From Gymnopilus junonius (lineage: Eukaryota > Basidiomycota > Agaricomycetes > Agaricales > Galerinaceae), in assembly GCA_015501075.1 (NCBI GenBank), contig JADNYJ010000636.1, positions 1-17,491 on the forward strand: a stretch of 17,491 nt of DNA. Direction: 5' to 3'. Shown here piece by piece: positions 1 through 10,545 of this stretch (its first letter is position 1; each line of letters begins with the position of its first letter). Position numbers and translations under genes: made by a program. The notes beneath the pieces are model-generated. The model ran no database searches. It was not told the DNA's origin and worked only from the letters and a program-made list of their open reading frames with translations.

Positions 1-395
1 ATTTTACTCGCGCTACTGAGGCAGGAGGAGATATCATGATTCAAAAGTGTCCTACTACTCGACATTTGTTTCATCTGCAGACTCTACAATGTATTTGTTC
101 CTTTACGATTTTCTCCTTACTCTAATCATTACTTGAAAGGGCTTGAAATTATTATTCCTTTCCCTCACATTTTGCGTGTCTAATAGGCCGTTCTCGAGAA
201 CATTTGATGACATTGATTTACATAACACCTGCCGTCTCAAAGATCAAACTGCGACAAAATATGATACAACAGACACGTGTCGACAATAGTACGACCACTA
301 TATTCGTGATACTTCAGATAGGGGCCCTATTAAACGGCATTTTAATGAGTATGCTCTATTAACAAGGCGTCCTTTCAATGTACTCACAGGAAATT
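1..395. other. Non-coding flank, nothing recognised
   Basis: AT-rich sequence downstream of the minus-strand exon pair. No splice-consistent open frame or RNA gene was seen. A 10-bp palindrome with a CACGTG core lies at about 271-280; such E-box cores are common and no regulated gene is close by in the right orientation. Confidence 0.4.
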
Positions 396-735
396 TCAAA
401 CAGGAACGTGATGAGTGGTGATATGTTGATCATTCTCCCCTACGAAATCAACAGTAACGTGGTTTAGAACATAACCTTGTCCACCAACATGCTCGGGCGA
501 GCTAGAACAGCGAAGAAATGAATCAGGATGACTTTCCGGATGATGGTGCATCTACATACCGAATTATGCCTGTCTTGGCTCCTCGAGCATCGACGCCCTT
601 GTCTTTGGCGTGAGCAATGACCTTTTCTTCGATGTAGGCCTTTCGGGCTAGGTCACTGCCATAAGGGTTGAGTAACTTCTTCGACCATTTGCAGGACGAT
701 ATAAAATAAGGGAGCACATGTAATAGGTAGTGTCA
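396..735 (-). CDS. C-terminal exons of an unrecognised small protein gene
   Basis: Two open segments on the minus strand join cleanly. The first ends at 560 (last residues KTGIIR). A 58-nt intron (559-502) has a GTATGT donor and a TTCTAG acceptor. The second exon (501-396) reads SPEHVGGQGYVLNHV and so on, and ends THHVPV-stop. The join keeps the frame, and both sides have protein-like composition: a Lys/Glu-rich amphipathic part, then a Val/His-rich beta-like tail. The 5' end is unresolved. The frame is open from a stop at 733-735 but contains no ATG, and the kinase stop codon lies only about 20 nt upstream. It could be a gene that lost its first exon, an exon reached by splicing from within the kinase 3' region, or a relic. 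I do not recognise the family and infer no function. Confidence 0.45.
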
Positions 736-752
736 AAGAACCTGTTAACGCG

Positions 753-2310
<1,558 letters not shown>

Positions 2311-2846
2311 TCAGGACCTCAGGACTTAAGAAAGCCAACGTACGTTGTGATGGATGTTGAAAAGGATTACCTCACTTTCCCGCGTTGATCATATATCACG
2401 CCAACGGTCACGGCCAAGTTTGGAACCCATAATATTAAGTAGGGTTATTTGGTTAGATTTACAGTAAAGCCCGTAAAGCCAGATATTTTTAGCACGGACC
2501 AGAGGATGGCGCCCCGGAACACATCAGAACTCGTCCAGCTCTGGGCTAGGCGTGATGTGATTGCACATGAAGGTAGCCGAGCTTGCGAAAAGGAAGTCAA
2601 TCACAAAGGCTTTTTTTAGAGTCATGTACAGTAGGGACTCGAGGGAAATTTTTTAGTCAAAGAGAATAGAATACCAAAATTTCAGCATTCTTTTCAGGAG
2701 GCAGAGAAATTTTTTTGAAGTTCAGAGGTATGGAAAAGACGTGTCTAGAGTGTACATGAGCTCACACCGGCAAGCTTGGGAGAGCTTGAGCCACCCATCA
2801 CTCCGAGGCTCTGGCTTTACAGCGGAAATGAACCAGCTCACTTTGT

Positions 2847-2877
2847 GTAAATCCAGTGTAAAGCGAGCTGGATTTAC
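2847..2877. repeat. Inverted repeat (hairpin)
   Basis: Arms GTAAATCCAG (2847-2856) and CTGGATTTAC (2868-2877) are perfect complements around an 11-nt spacer. A further GTAAATCC follows at 2879-2886. It lies about 550 nt upstream of the kinase start and about 1 kb past the end of the carnitine acetyltransferase. It may be the remnant of a small palindromic element. Confidence 0.6.
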
Positions 2878-3067
2878 CGTAAATCCCTCCAGATAAGCTA
2901 CCCAAAAGGAATACTTATTGACTTGAACCAGCTCAAATTGCAGTCTGCAGCAGTACCCAGTTCAACTGCATTGAAAAGGCCATTGCCACTGTCTATTCCC
3001 ATTATAACATATTTAGTACATGTTTCTGCAATTCTGTGTAATTATTTTGGTACATAAGATGTGTTTA

Positions 3068-3092
3068 AGGGAGGGAGGGAGGGAGGGAGGGA
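3068..3092. repeat. (AGGG)n microsatellite
   Basis: Six uninterrupted AGGG units followed by A. The G-runs of three could form a G-quadruplex on this strand. No gene is read through it. Confidence 0.9.
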
Positions 3093-3879
3093 ACAGAGCT
3101 CAAGATGAGACCGAAGACAGCTGCCAAAGACGCATCCCGCTGCCAAGTGATGGGCTATTTTTGGGCCACCCAGCACATCAGTCCCATCAATCCGCCCTCG
3201 GTGTCCATCCCGATCGAGCTGGGGAAGCCGTGCCTGCAAGTTCTCTTGACTCTGGGGGACAACCAGGTGCTCGAACGCGACGCGTCGACTGCAGGTCACG
3301 AGCACGTGACTCTCGGCACACTCGGCGCCTGCCCAAGGCCCCGTAAATCCCTCGGCATAAGTACTAAAGTAGTAGGCTCGGAGCAAGCCCAGCTCCGGCC
3401 TGGGAACCAGGAACCTGACGGATTTGACTCCTATTTTCTCGGCTTTTCCTTTCTCTTGCGTTTCCCTTTCCTCTATCCGCAACCTCTTATTTCCTTATAG
3501 TGTTGTGCCACCGGTAGTTTGCTTTTGCAGCTGGGGAGTGCTAGTCCGGCCAACGTCCCCCTCGCAATACTATCATGATGTATCCGCTTATCTTATAACA
3601 CCATCAAATGCTGACAAGGTACTTAGCTACCTGAGTGCTTGTAACGTAGTCAGCTTATAAATATTACCATTCCTACAAGGCAGTGTACGTTTATGTGTAC
3701 GCCAGTGTGCGCGCACAGTCCGAAAGACTGAATTGAAAATTCTACACCCCATATCATTTAATTTGAGTAAATTACATACAAAAAATTTAGAGCTCGAAGT
3801 AAAGTATGGGAAAGTGAAGACCGATCAATCTAGTTCTGAACATTCAAATTCTGAGCAGGATATTACTTACTTCAGCAGC

Positions 3880-6117
3880 TCAGAGCCTTGACTTCTCAGC
3901 CTTCTCAGCCTCCTTGTCCTTCTTCGCTGCAGCTTCAAACATATGCTTGACTTCGGTCGCAGACTCTGCGAGGTAGTGCTTCAGCACTTCCGTCTGCCTC
4001 TTCAAACTCGTGATCGTCCAGCGAATGTAATCGTCTCCGATGGAATATGATAGGCCATAGCCGTCAGTTACCACTATATCAGGCGTCAGCAAAAAGGCAA
4101 AACATCAATACGGGATGAAAGGATACTGACCTTCACCATAGCCCCATCCGTCAAAGTAAGGACTGCTAAGTTGACTTGTGCTCAGTTCCCAGTGGTTGGA
4201 CTTGGAGAAGGCAGGGTCGGTGTAGATCTCTGGCACCGGTTCGCCTTCCTTGAGAAGCTTCTTCAGACCGAAGAAGTGCCTGTCAACGCCTTGGCCATCC
4301 GCTGCCCAGTTGGCGTATTGGATGTGGCGCGTCGCGGCACGCGTGAAAAGCGTGCGCAGGTGTACAGGGTCCTGCACAAGAAAATTAATAAACTTCATGA
4401 AAAGAGAAGGGTGCTTACAGTGATCTTGGGGTTGAGCATCGCCTCAGCCCAGGCTTTGCTCTCGTTACTCGCGCTGCGAATAACTTCTGTCCGGCCAAGT
4501 TGGAACTTGCGTGTCTGAGCACTCTCGTACGTAACACCAGGGCGATTGAACATCTTGTGGAAGGCCAATTGCTTGGTGAGCTGCGCGGCAGCATCGGGAG
4601 AGACCTTGTGGCTCTTCAAGAAGTTCTTGCCGAAGCCTTCGTAGTGAAGCACCTGCGGTAAGACTGCGTAAGCTATGTGGCCCAGTGGCCAAAAAGTAAT
4701 GGGACTTACGTGAAGATCATGTTGCGAAACAAGTTCGTCGAATCGGTTCTCAGCTCCTTTGACCAGCTCCTTCACCTTGTCGTTGATGTCAAAGACAAGT
4801 TCCTGGACTTTGGGCAAAGAAGAGGCATCGACAGTTTCTGGTCCGAGGTTGACTTTGCCGCTGGTTAAGGAAGCGAGGATGAACTCATTCATTCGTAGGG
4901 TAGGAGTGCCGTCCATGCAGGAGTGTTCACCCAAGAACGATGAACGACCGTTGTCGAATACGATTACTACAAAACTCGTTAGCTTGAGCTTTTAATTATG
5001 AATATATATTTGGCCTTACGTTGGTGCTTGTCATACCAGCGATTGCGGCCATTTCCTGTCCATGACCCCAACTAATGTCTTCACGAGTAATAGGCTTGGT
5101 GTCGTCCAGAGCGAGGATGATCATCGCGCCTTCAATCTTCTTAAGCAATTCAGCATTCTTCCCAGAAGGAGACGCTGCCAACAGTGCCTCGCGCGCGTCC
5201 GCCCAAAGGTCCCTGTTATCCGACGTCAAAGCACCGATAGGAGTTGGGTGGGGCGTGGTACCAGCTTGAGAGATGATGTTGTTTAGCTGGGCCTCGAACT
5301 CTGCAGCGCTAAATTCGGTACCGGCTTCGTTCGCCAATGGGACGAGATAGAAGCGGTTCTTGCGCAAGACAATGATGTGGTTGTTAGTTGCAGGGTCGAA
5401 TTTTTGGGCGGTGTCATTGGGCTTGACTGGGTATCGTGAAGAGTGGAAGAGCCACTTGTATGAGGCCATACAGAGCGGTGCTCCGCGAACCTTTTCAGGT
5501 TCCAATCGTCCACTGAAAGAATGTTAGGAAAATGTTAACAGACCACAAAGACAACTCACCTCTCAACGAGTTCTCTAAAGGGCAGGAGTGCCTTGATGAG
5601 GCTTGCGGCGCGTTTAGCCGGATCCCTCCGGAGCTTGTCGTCGAGGTGGACGAAGAAGTAGCTAACGTATACAACCACAGGATCCCTGTATCCCATGTAC
5701 GCCGCCTCATTCCACCAGTCGATTAGCCAGCTGACAGTTTCCGGAGCATCTGCGCGGTCCTTTAGTCTTTTCTGGAGTTCGGTGGCTTGGGGCGAGGAGA
5801 GGAAGGTCGAGACAGCGTTTTTAGTTTTGGAGTACTCTGCAGGAGTAAGCAGAGGCTGAACTGTCTCTAGGTATTTGGCACAGGTCGATTCCAAAGTGGG
5901 GATAGGTAATTTGGGTAGCGAGGCCTGGTATCGTAGCATTGGCGGCGCTGCTGGATCTGCAGAGTAGCCCGCGGGTAGTGCAGGGGCTGAAGATAATTTT
6001 CGTACCATTAATGTTGGAGAAGGACGCTAAAAGTTCGTTAATACACGAAGATTGCATGAAGAAATTGCGACGGACGATAATACGCTTTGATACGTTGGCA
6101 GTTGCAAGCCTGAGCAT
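3880..6117 (-). CDS. CAT2: Carnitine O-acetyltransferase, about 636 aa, with one frameshift
   Basis: Transfers acetyl groups between CoA and carnitine, feeding the acetyl shuttle between peroxisome, cytosol and mitochondrion. Exons: 6117-6094, 6026-5560, 5512-5020, 4966-4710, 4652-4419, 4371-4131 and 4073-3880; introns 47-67 nt. Visible family signatures: the N-terminal helix LPKLPIPTLESTCAKYLETV; RGAPLCMASYKWLF; GNGRNRWYDKHQ; the catalytic-His motif GEHSCMDGTPT (His about 343); HDLHVLHYEGFGK; STSQLSS (about 556-562), which contacts carnitine/CoA; and VVTDGYGLSYS. The last three residues are SRL, a canonical PTS1. The 24-nt first exon (MLRLATAN) plus the next residues make a basic, hydroxylated, acid-free presequence; a second ATG (6008) would give a form without it. 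Exons sum to 1910 nt, one base short of a full frame, because WGHG and GNGRNRW are in different frames near 5050-5064. The 57-nt intron 4709-4653 is in frame and stop-free. The first-exon donor (GTATCA) is weak. Confidence 0.88.
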
Positions 6118-6194
6118 CAGTCAAAGATCCCGAGAGGACAATATGATAGGACCAGACGGCGTACAGCTGGCTAGAGCGACGGTTCTGGTCTATC

Positions 6195-6208
6195 GTATAT
6201 AAAATATA
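6195..6208 (-). promoter_or_regulatory. Possible TATA element for the carnitine acetyltransferase
   Basis: The minus strand reads TATATTTTATATA here, about 80-90 nt before the proposed mitochondrial-form ATG at 6117. The spacing suits a fungal core promoter, but the region is generally AT-rich. A CACGTG core lies further upstream at 6326-6331. Confidence 0.3.
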
Positions 6209-6213
6209 TCTAG

Positions 6214-8090
6214 TGGAGATAGAGAGGACCGAGAAATCTAGTTGTAAGTAAGGGACGCCAAAAACTGTTGTCGCTACATCTTAACGGGTGCGGGGCCCCG
6301 GCCTTCGGAGTTTTTAAAGGCCGTTCACGTGTTTCGAATCGGAATACTCCGGGAGCGTCTCGGGATGCCTTTCATCCTCTTTCATCTTCATCTCAGCGTT
6401 AGGCCTCAGCGCTTCTTGTATTAATCAATTCCGGGTCCAGACCTCTCAATCTGTGGTGATAACTTGCTGATTTATCACTGCTCCCCACTACATCCGCAAC
6501 TGCAGTGCATTGCGTAGATCTCCGCTGACTGGCGCTATCGATGGTGATTCTACAAGGTGATTGATCGAAGCTTCAAGGATACTTGCACTGTGCGAACTCT
6601 CACCCCTAGATTCTTTTGATCTCTGCAATTGTGTGGACTCGCTTGCATATCTGTCTTCCAACGATCTACTTTTGTTCTTTACTTTACACCCACACTACTG
6701 CGGTACAATGGAGGCGCCTTACGGTTGACTTAGTCATTGAGCACGGGATGGACGCCAAAGCTTACTGGAAGAAAGATGTGGAGAGTCGAAGACGTGCACT
6801 TTTCATACTTAGCACTTAGACTGCAGATTTCTGCGACCCTGGACACGACCCATTTACAACTGCCTATGCCTTGAAGATCAATGTTTCAGCCCATGTGGGC
6901 GTTGTGTTATCATGTTCGTACCCCTTATGACAAATGAGTCTCATCTTCCACGGGCGTCTACTTGATGACGTGACTCTTATCTTTAAGTCGGCTAGCACTG
7001 ACTCCCCCTGGATGCCTTCATCTTTCGGATCCCATCGATTTTCCCACTTCGGATCGACGGTCCAAAATTTTGACACTTTGTGCTCAGTTGATAGTATGAT
7101 ACGCATCAGATTCTGACACTGTTCTTTTCGCTGCCAATAGCCTGCCCACTGTACCCAATGATTATTGACAGGATCCCCCTTAAGAAATACCTTTTGGAGA
7201 TAAATCTGTCGAACCTCCGTCATTCCAGTCGATAGCACTGAACACACTGTCTCTGGTGAATCATGCCTACCTTACTGACGGACGACTTTCTATACACTTG
7301 CTTGACTATAGGCAAGTACTCTCTGATCGTTCAGACCGAGACCGAAAGCACCCGCGCTTTCCTTGTCCCTCGTCAAGACACCATTCTCACACTCATTGAG
7401 CTCGAAAGCTATGACTCGACTCACTCGAGTTTAATAAGCTTCCTTTCTCAGGAGCGCAAACCTCGTGTTCTTTTCTTTCCCATAATTTAGGCCTTGATCA
7501 ATGATAACGAAGGAAGGCTCATTCCACACGTCAAATCCATCAATCAGACACTGCCTCCATCCTTGTTTTTTGTGGGACTGGGAACGTGGTTGGCTCGGGA
7601 ACTGCAACGAGGCAACCTTGTGGCGAAAACATGTGAGGCGAAGTGGGTCCGTGCCTATATCCATTTAAGGATTGATTCCAAGTTGGGCTATTTTTCTCCT
7701 CTCAATTCGCTCTAGTCCCCTGGTTTACTCCGAGGCATGTTCAATCCAGTAGACCGTGGAGCGCGGCTCAATGCTAATCCTCGTCATTCTGTGCGCTTGT
7801 AATACGCGCCGTTGACCCGAGGGCTGGATATCCCCCTTAAGCGGAGGGAAATCCGTCCATTTTGGAGGAATCTACTATCCCCCTGTCAGTTTGGTCTCTT
7901 CGTAATTTCGCGAATGAAAACTCGGAGAGGCGGTCCTTGTGGATTTGTCTCACATGGACTTTGAACACGAGGTATGCGAGCCTTCTCGGGCCCACAGAAA
8001 CCAGTACATCTTTTGACGCGACCAAGCAGACCACATAATTTCTTCCTGCTCTGACTCGAAAGTCGTGAGACAGAAAAAGAATTTCATCGG
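6214..8090. other. Long stretch without a supported gene
   Basis: Several open segments exist, but none shows family motifs or a complete exon chain. The longest are a 127-codon minus-strand frame (7247-6864), a 134-codon minus-strand frame (8241-7837) and plus-strand segments 7263-7490 and 7497-7715. The last two flank an acceptor-like CATAATTTAG (about 7481-7490), and the second reads LINDNEGRLIPHVKSINQ with protein-like composition, so a low-expression or decayed plus-strand gene cannot be excluded. A GC-rich patch with GGGGCCCCGG lies near 6293-6302. Confidence 0.35.
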
Positions 8091-8110
8091 CGGCTGTGCA
8101 GCTTTCGACG

Positions 8111-8118
8111 TATAAATA
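8111..8118 (+). promoter_or_regulatory. TATA box
   Basis: TATAAATA 80 nt upstream of the ATG at 8198, which sits in a good context (CGCCATGTC). A CT-rich stretch between them is typical of fungal start regions. Confidence 0.6.
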
Positions 8119-8197
8119 CTCTTTGGAATCCTTGGTCCCTTCATTGGCAACCCATCTGTCATATCTTTCCAGCTTTATTCTTTTGCTGAACTTCGCC

Positions 8198-9046
8198 ATG
8201 TCTTCGTCGTCTGGAATCTCCATCAAAGATGCCAAATACAAGGCATGTACGTTTCATTCTTCTTTCTTTTCAAAGCATTGAAACCGCTGGTCACGGTCTT
8301 TGATTAGATAAATCAACGTGTCAAACTTGCTGAGGCAACTCTAGGGAGTAAGAGGGGGGCCAACAACGTCGTCGTCGAAAAAGGAGTCAGTGTTGACAAA
8401 GGCGAAACCGTTCAAATCTCGGATATCCAGAAAGTTAATAAGCCAAGAGGATCTGTAGGAGTCGCATTTCTTCGCCACACTAACGTAGACTGATTTGCTA
8501 ATTCGGGCCAGATTGCTAATGGAGTCGTTACCCCGGCGGATGTTATTTTTTTTTATCGAGTCACCAAAGAACTGAACACCTCATATTACACCGACGTGTA
8601 TGAAGCGGTCGAAGGCCTCTGTCGACTTACTCACCAAGCTCTCGCTGAATCTTTGAGTGGCGAACCTGATGCCGTCAATTTCTATAAGGTATTTGATAAA
8701 TATAAAATCTTAACTAAAACCTACTCACCCATTCCACACTACCTTTCCACAGACTGGGGATATTCTTTTCTATATTAAAAAGAATTCCATTGAATATAAG
8801 ACGAAGGGCGGTGTGAAGCATCTGGGAAGAGCTGACAGAGTTATGCTTACATCCGACGCCGCGACGTTCAAAGCAAGTGTGACTGTCTCCAAGTTGATGT
8901 TCAACACTGATTATAGGCTCAAGGGTTGCGCTCCTGGTTCTGTTGGTCAAGCCTTTTATGATTTCAAAGTTGTGAAACGAGGAGCTTTCAAACACATTTG
9001 GAAGTCTGATGACTATTTGGAGGTAGGTAAATTGGAACGTAACTGA
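8198..9046 (+). CDS. Hypothetical small spliced protein, about 220 aa
   Basis: Proposed exons: 8198-8242, 8308-8454, 8512-8688 and 8753-9046. Introns 8455-8511 (branch-like TTGCTAATTC, acceptor GGCCAG) and 8689-8752 (acceptor TTTCCACAG) are convincing. They join GVVTPADVIFFYRVTKE to NFYK and then TGDILFYIKKNSIEYKTK. The first intron is ambiguous. A GC-AG intron (8243-8307) keeps the frame and yields KDAKYKINQRVKLAEATL; a 98-nt GT-AG intron (8247-8344) also keeps the frame but drops that segment. The end is also open: direct reading stops at 9046, while a 47-nt intron (9023-9069) would move the stop to 9121-9123. There is no signal peptide or membrane segment. The protein is Lys/Val-rich and probably soluble. 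I do not recognise the family. Confidence 0.65.
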
Positions 9047-9439
9047 CAAGTCTACGAGGCTGTCTCAAGAATCAAGCACCACCGAAATCATCGCGTCTCT
9101 GTAATCACATGCCGCTGCTTTGAACTTGTCTGACGACGACTTGTCAAGCAATCGACACCAACTTTTTCCTGCCACCTATGTACCTCACATTGCTTGTTGA
9201 TAACTTGTTTTGCTTCCAAATACACAAATTCTGCTTTCAAGTCACTTTGTTGTCCAATTTGTCTGTTCTTGAGGCATGCCGCACGCGAGCCGGGAACGTC
9301 TGAGCAAAGATTGTAAAATATTTAAATCGGAAATCTGAGATCAGTATTCAAATCATAAAGCTCATAGTAAAACGTTTGTGAGTCTGACAACTTGAAATTA
9401 ATGAAGTGATATATCTTATACTGAACTATAATATATATG

Positions 9440-9677
9440 CTATATGCTTAAGCAGATGTCGCGAATTCGTGTACATCTGTTTGCTCCCCCCCTTTTTTTT
9501 GGCTTTTTCCTTTTTGTTCCTCTTTAAAATTACGCTTGGACCTGTTCTTGGGTCATTTTGATATAATGCTATATATAGTTGTCACGAATCCGCGTACATC
9601 TGCTCGTCCCTCCTCCTTGAATTGTGGTTGGTCTTTTTGTTCATCCCTTGCTCTCCTTCGTATTTTACGCTTGAATT
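9440..9677. repeat. Diverged tandem repeat, two units of about 100 bp
   Basis: Unit 1 (about 9440-9541) and unit 2 (about 9570-9677) share in order TATATGCTATAT-like sequence, TGTCGCGAATTCGTGTACATCTG / TGTCACGAATCCGCGTACATCTG, a pyrimidine-rich block ending TTTTTGTTC, and ACGCTTGGA / ACGCTTGAA. On the minus strand both translate to similar peptides (EEQKGKSQKKGGEQTDVHEF and DEQKDQPQFKEEGRADVRGF), so the unit may derive from coding sequence. Confidence 0.6.
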
Positions 9678-10285
9678 TGGCTTGGATTTCTTCTTTGGTG
9701 TAAGCGGAGTCTTGTAATACCCACTGCGGGCCTGAGGCTGCCCAAATGCTGCCGCCGCTCTCTCGCTTCTCCCACCTGCACGGTTGCACCTACTTAAGCT
9801 TGATCCTATCACGGAGTTCTCCCAGTCCCACTTTAGGATGAAGGAGTGAAGCCGAGAGCGCTGCTTCAAGGAGCCTGCACAGGAGATGGCCTGTAGTAGA
9901 GGAGCCAAGCCTGTTTCAGACTTGTCTGCTGGTAATTATTATCGGCCTAAAAAGTTGTCAATTTTCATCCCAGCCAATGTCTGTCCAGAACTTACTACCG
10001 CCTCTCAGGTTGGCATTTTTCCAAAAAATTTAAATTTCTATTTGAATAGATCTATGTATAGGTTTCCAAAAAAACAAAATTCAAAAAAATCCATCCAAAT
10101 CTAGTAATGACATCTGAGATTCAGGTGTCCCTCTACGCTCAGAAAAACGGGACCGGCGGTATCCAATAAGGTATGGAAAGGTATGGACTTCGAATTAATG
10201 ATCGTTATTTTTAAATCTACTGTATCTATAATATAATGAAACAATGATGACTATACTAAGGGGATCCGAGGGGCGCAGCCGCCGC

Positions 10286-10361
10286 AAGCTTTTTGGCCGA
10301 GCGTAGCTGGAGATTGAGCGAAGCGAGCCCACCGTCGCTTCGCTACAGGCCAAAAAAACTT
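10286..10361. repeat. GC-rich nested hairpin element
   Basis: Outer arms AAGCTTTTTGGCC (10286-10298) and GGCCAAAAAAACTT (10348-10361) are near-complements. An inner perfect 10-bp stem, AGCGAAGCGA (10317-10326) with TCGCTTCGCT (10335-10344), has an 8-nt loop. GTAGC (10302-10306) could alternatively pair with GCTAC (10342-10346). The GC-rich lead-in from 10260 contrasts with the AT-rich surroundings. Confidence 0.65.
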
Positions 10362-10545
10362 CTGAGTGATTGTGTCAACATAACCAGCCAGTCGTTCCTG
10401 TATTGGGACCTCGCCGGTTATCCTCCCCCCAAAACATAACTGATAAATATTAATAGTCGTTACGTAATAATGTATCAACAAAGGGAGCACACCCGTGAGA
10501 AAGAGTATGTTCAACGTTCAACTTCGCACTCACAGTCAAGATAGA

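Larger units (their letters stand above)
9124..10545. other. AT-rich intergenic region with repeats
   Basis: Contains the diverged tandem repeat at 9440-9677 and the GC hairpin at 10286-10361. Between them is AT-rich sequence with A- and T-runs (10010-10100) and a doubled AAGGTATGG (about 10170-10190). No gene-like exon chain was found apart from the repeat-associated minus-strand frame near 9789-9553. Confidence 0.45.

Noticed and set aside
271..280. CACGTG-centred palindromes here and at 3303-3308, 6326-6331 and 16496-16501
   Set aside because: Six-base cores at this density are close to chance and have no consistent position relative to gene starts.
3042..3500. Long overlapping open frames on both strands (131 and 146 codons) in a GC-richer block
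   Set aside because: They are antisense to each other, start in or beside the (AGGG)n tract, and have no family motif, splice support or protein-like composition.
4465..4692. Alternative 75-codon frame inside the carnitine acetyltransferase
   Set aside because: Shadow frame of exon 5 and its flanking intron; the family motifs lie in the other frame.
7837..8241. 134-codon minus-strand frame overlapping the promoter and first exon of the gene at 8198
   Set aside because: It covers the TATA box and start of a better-supported plus-strand gene and shows no recognised motif. It is probably chance, though not excluded.
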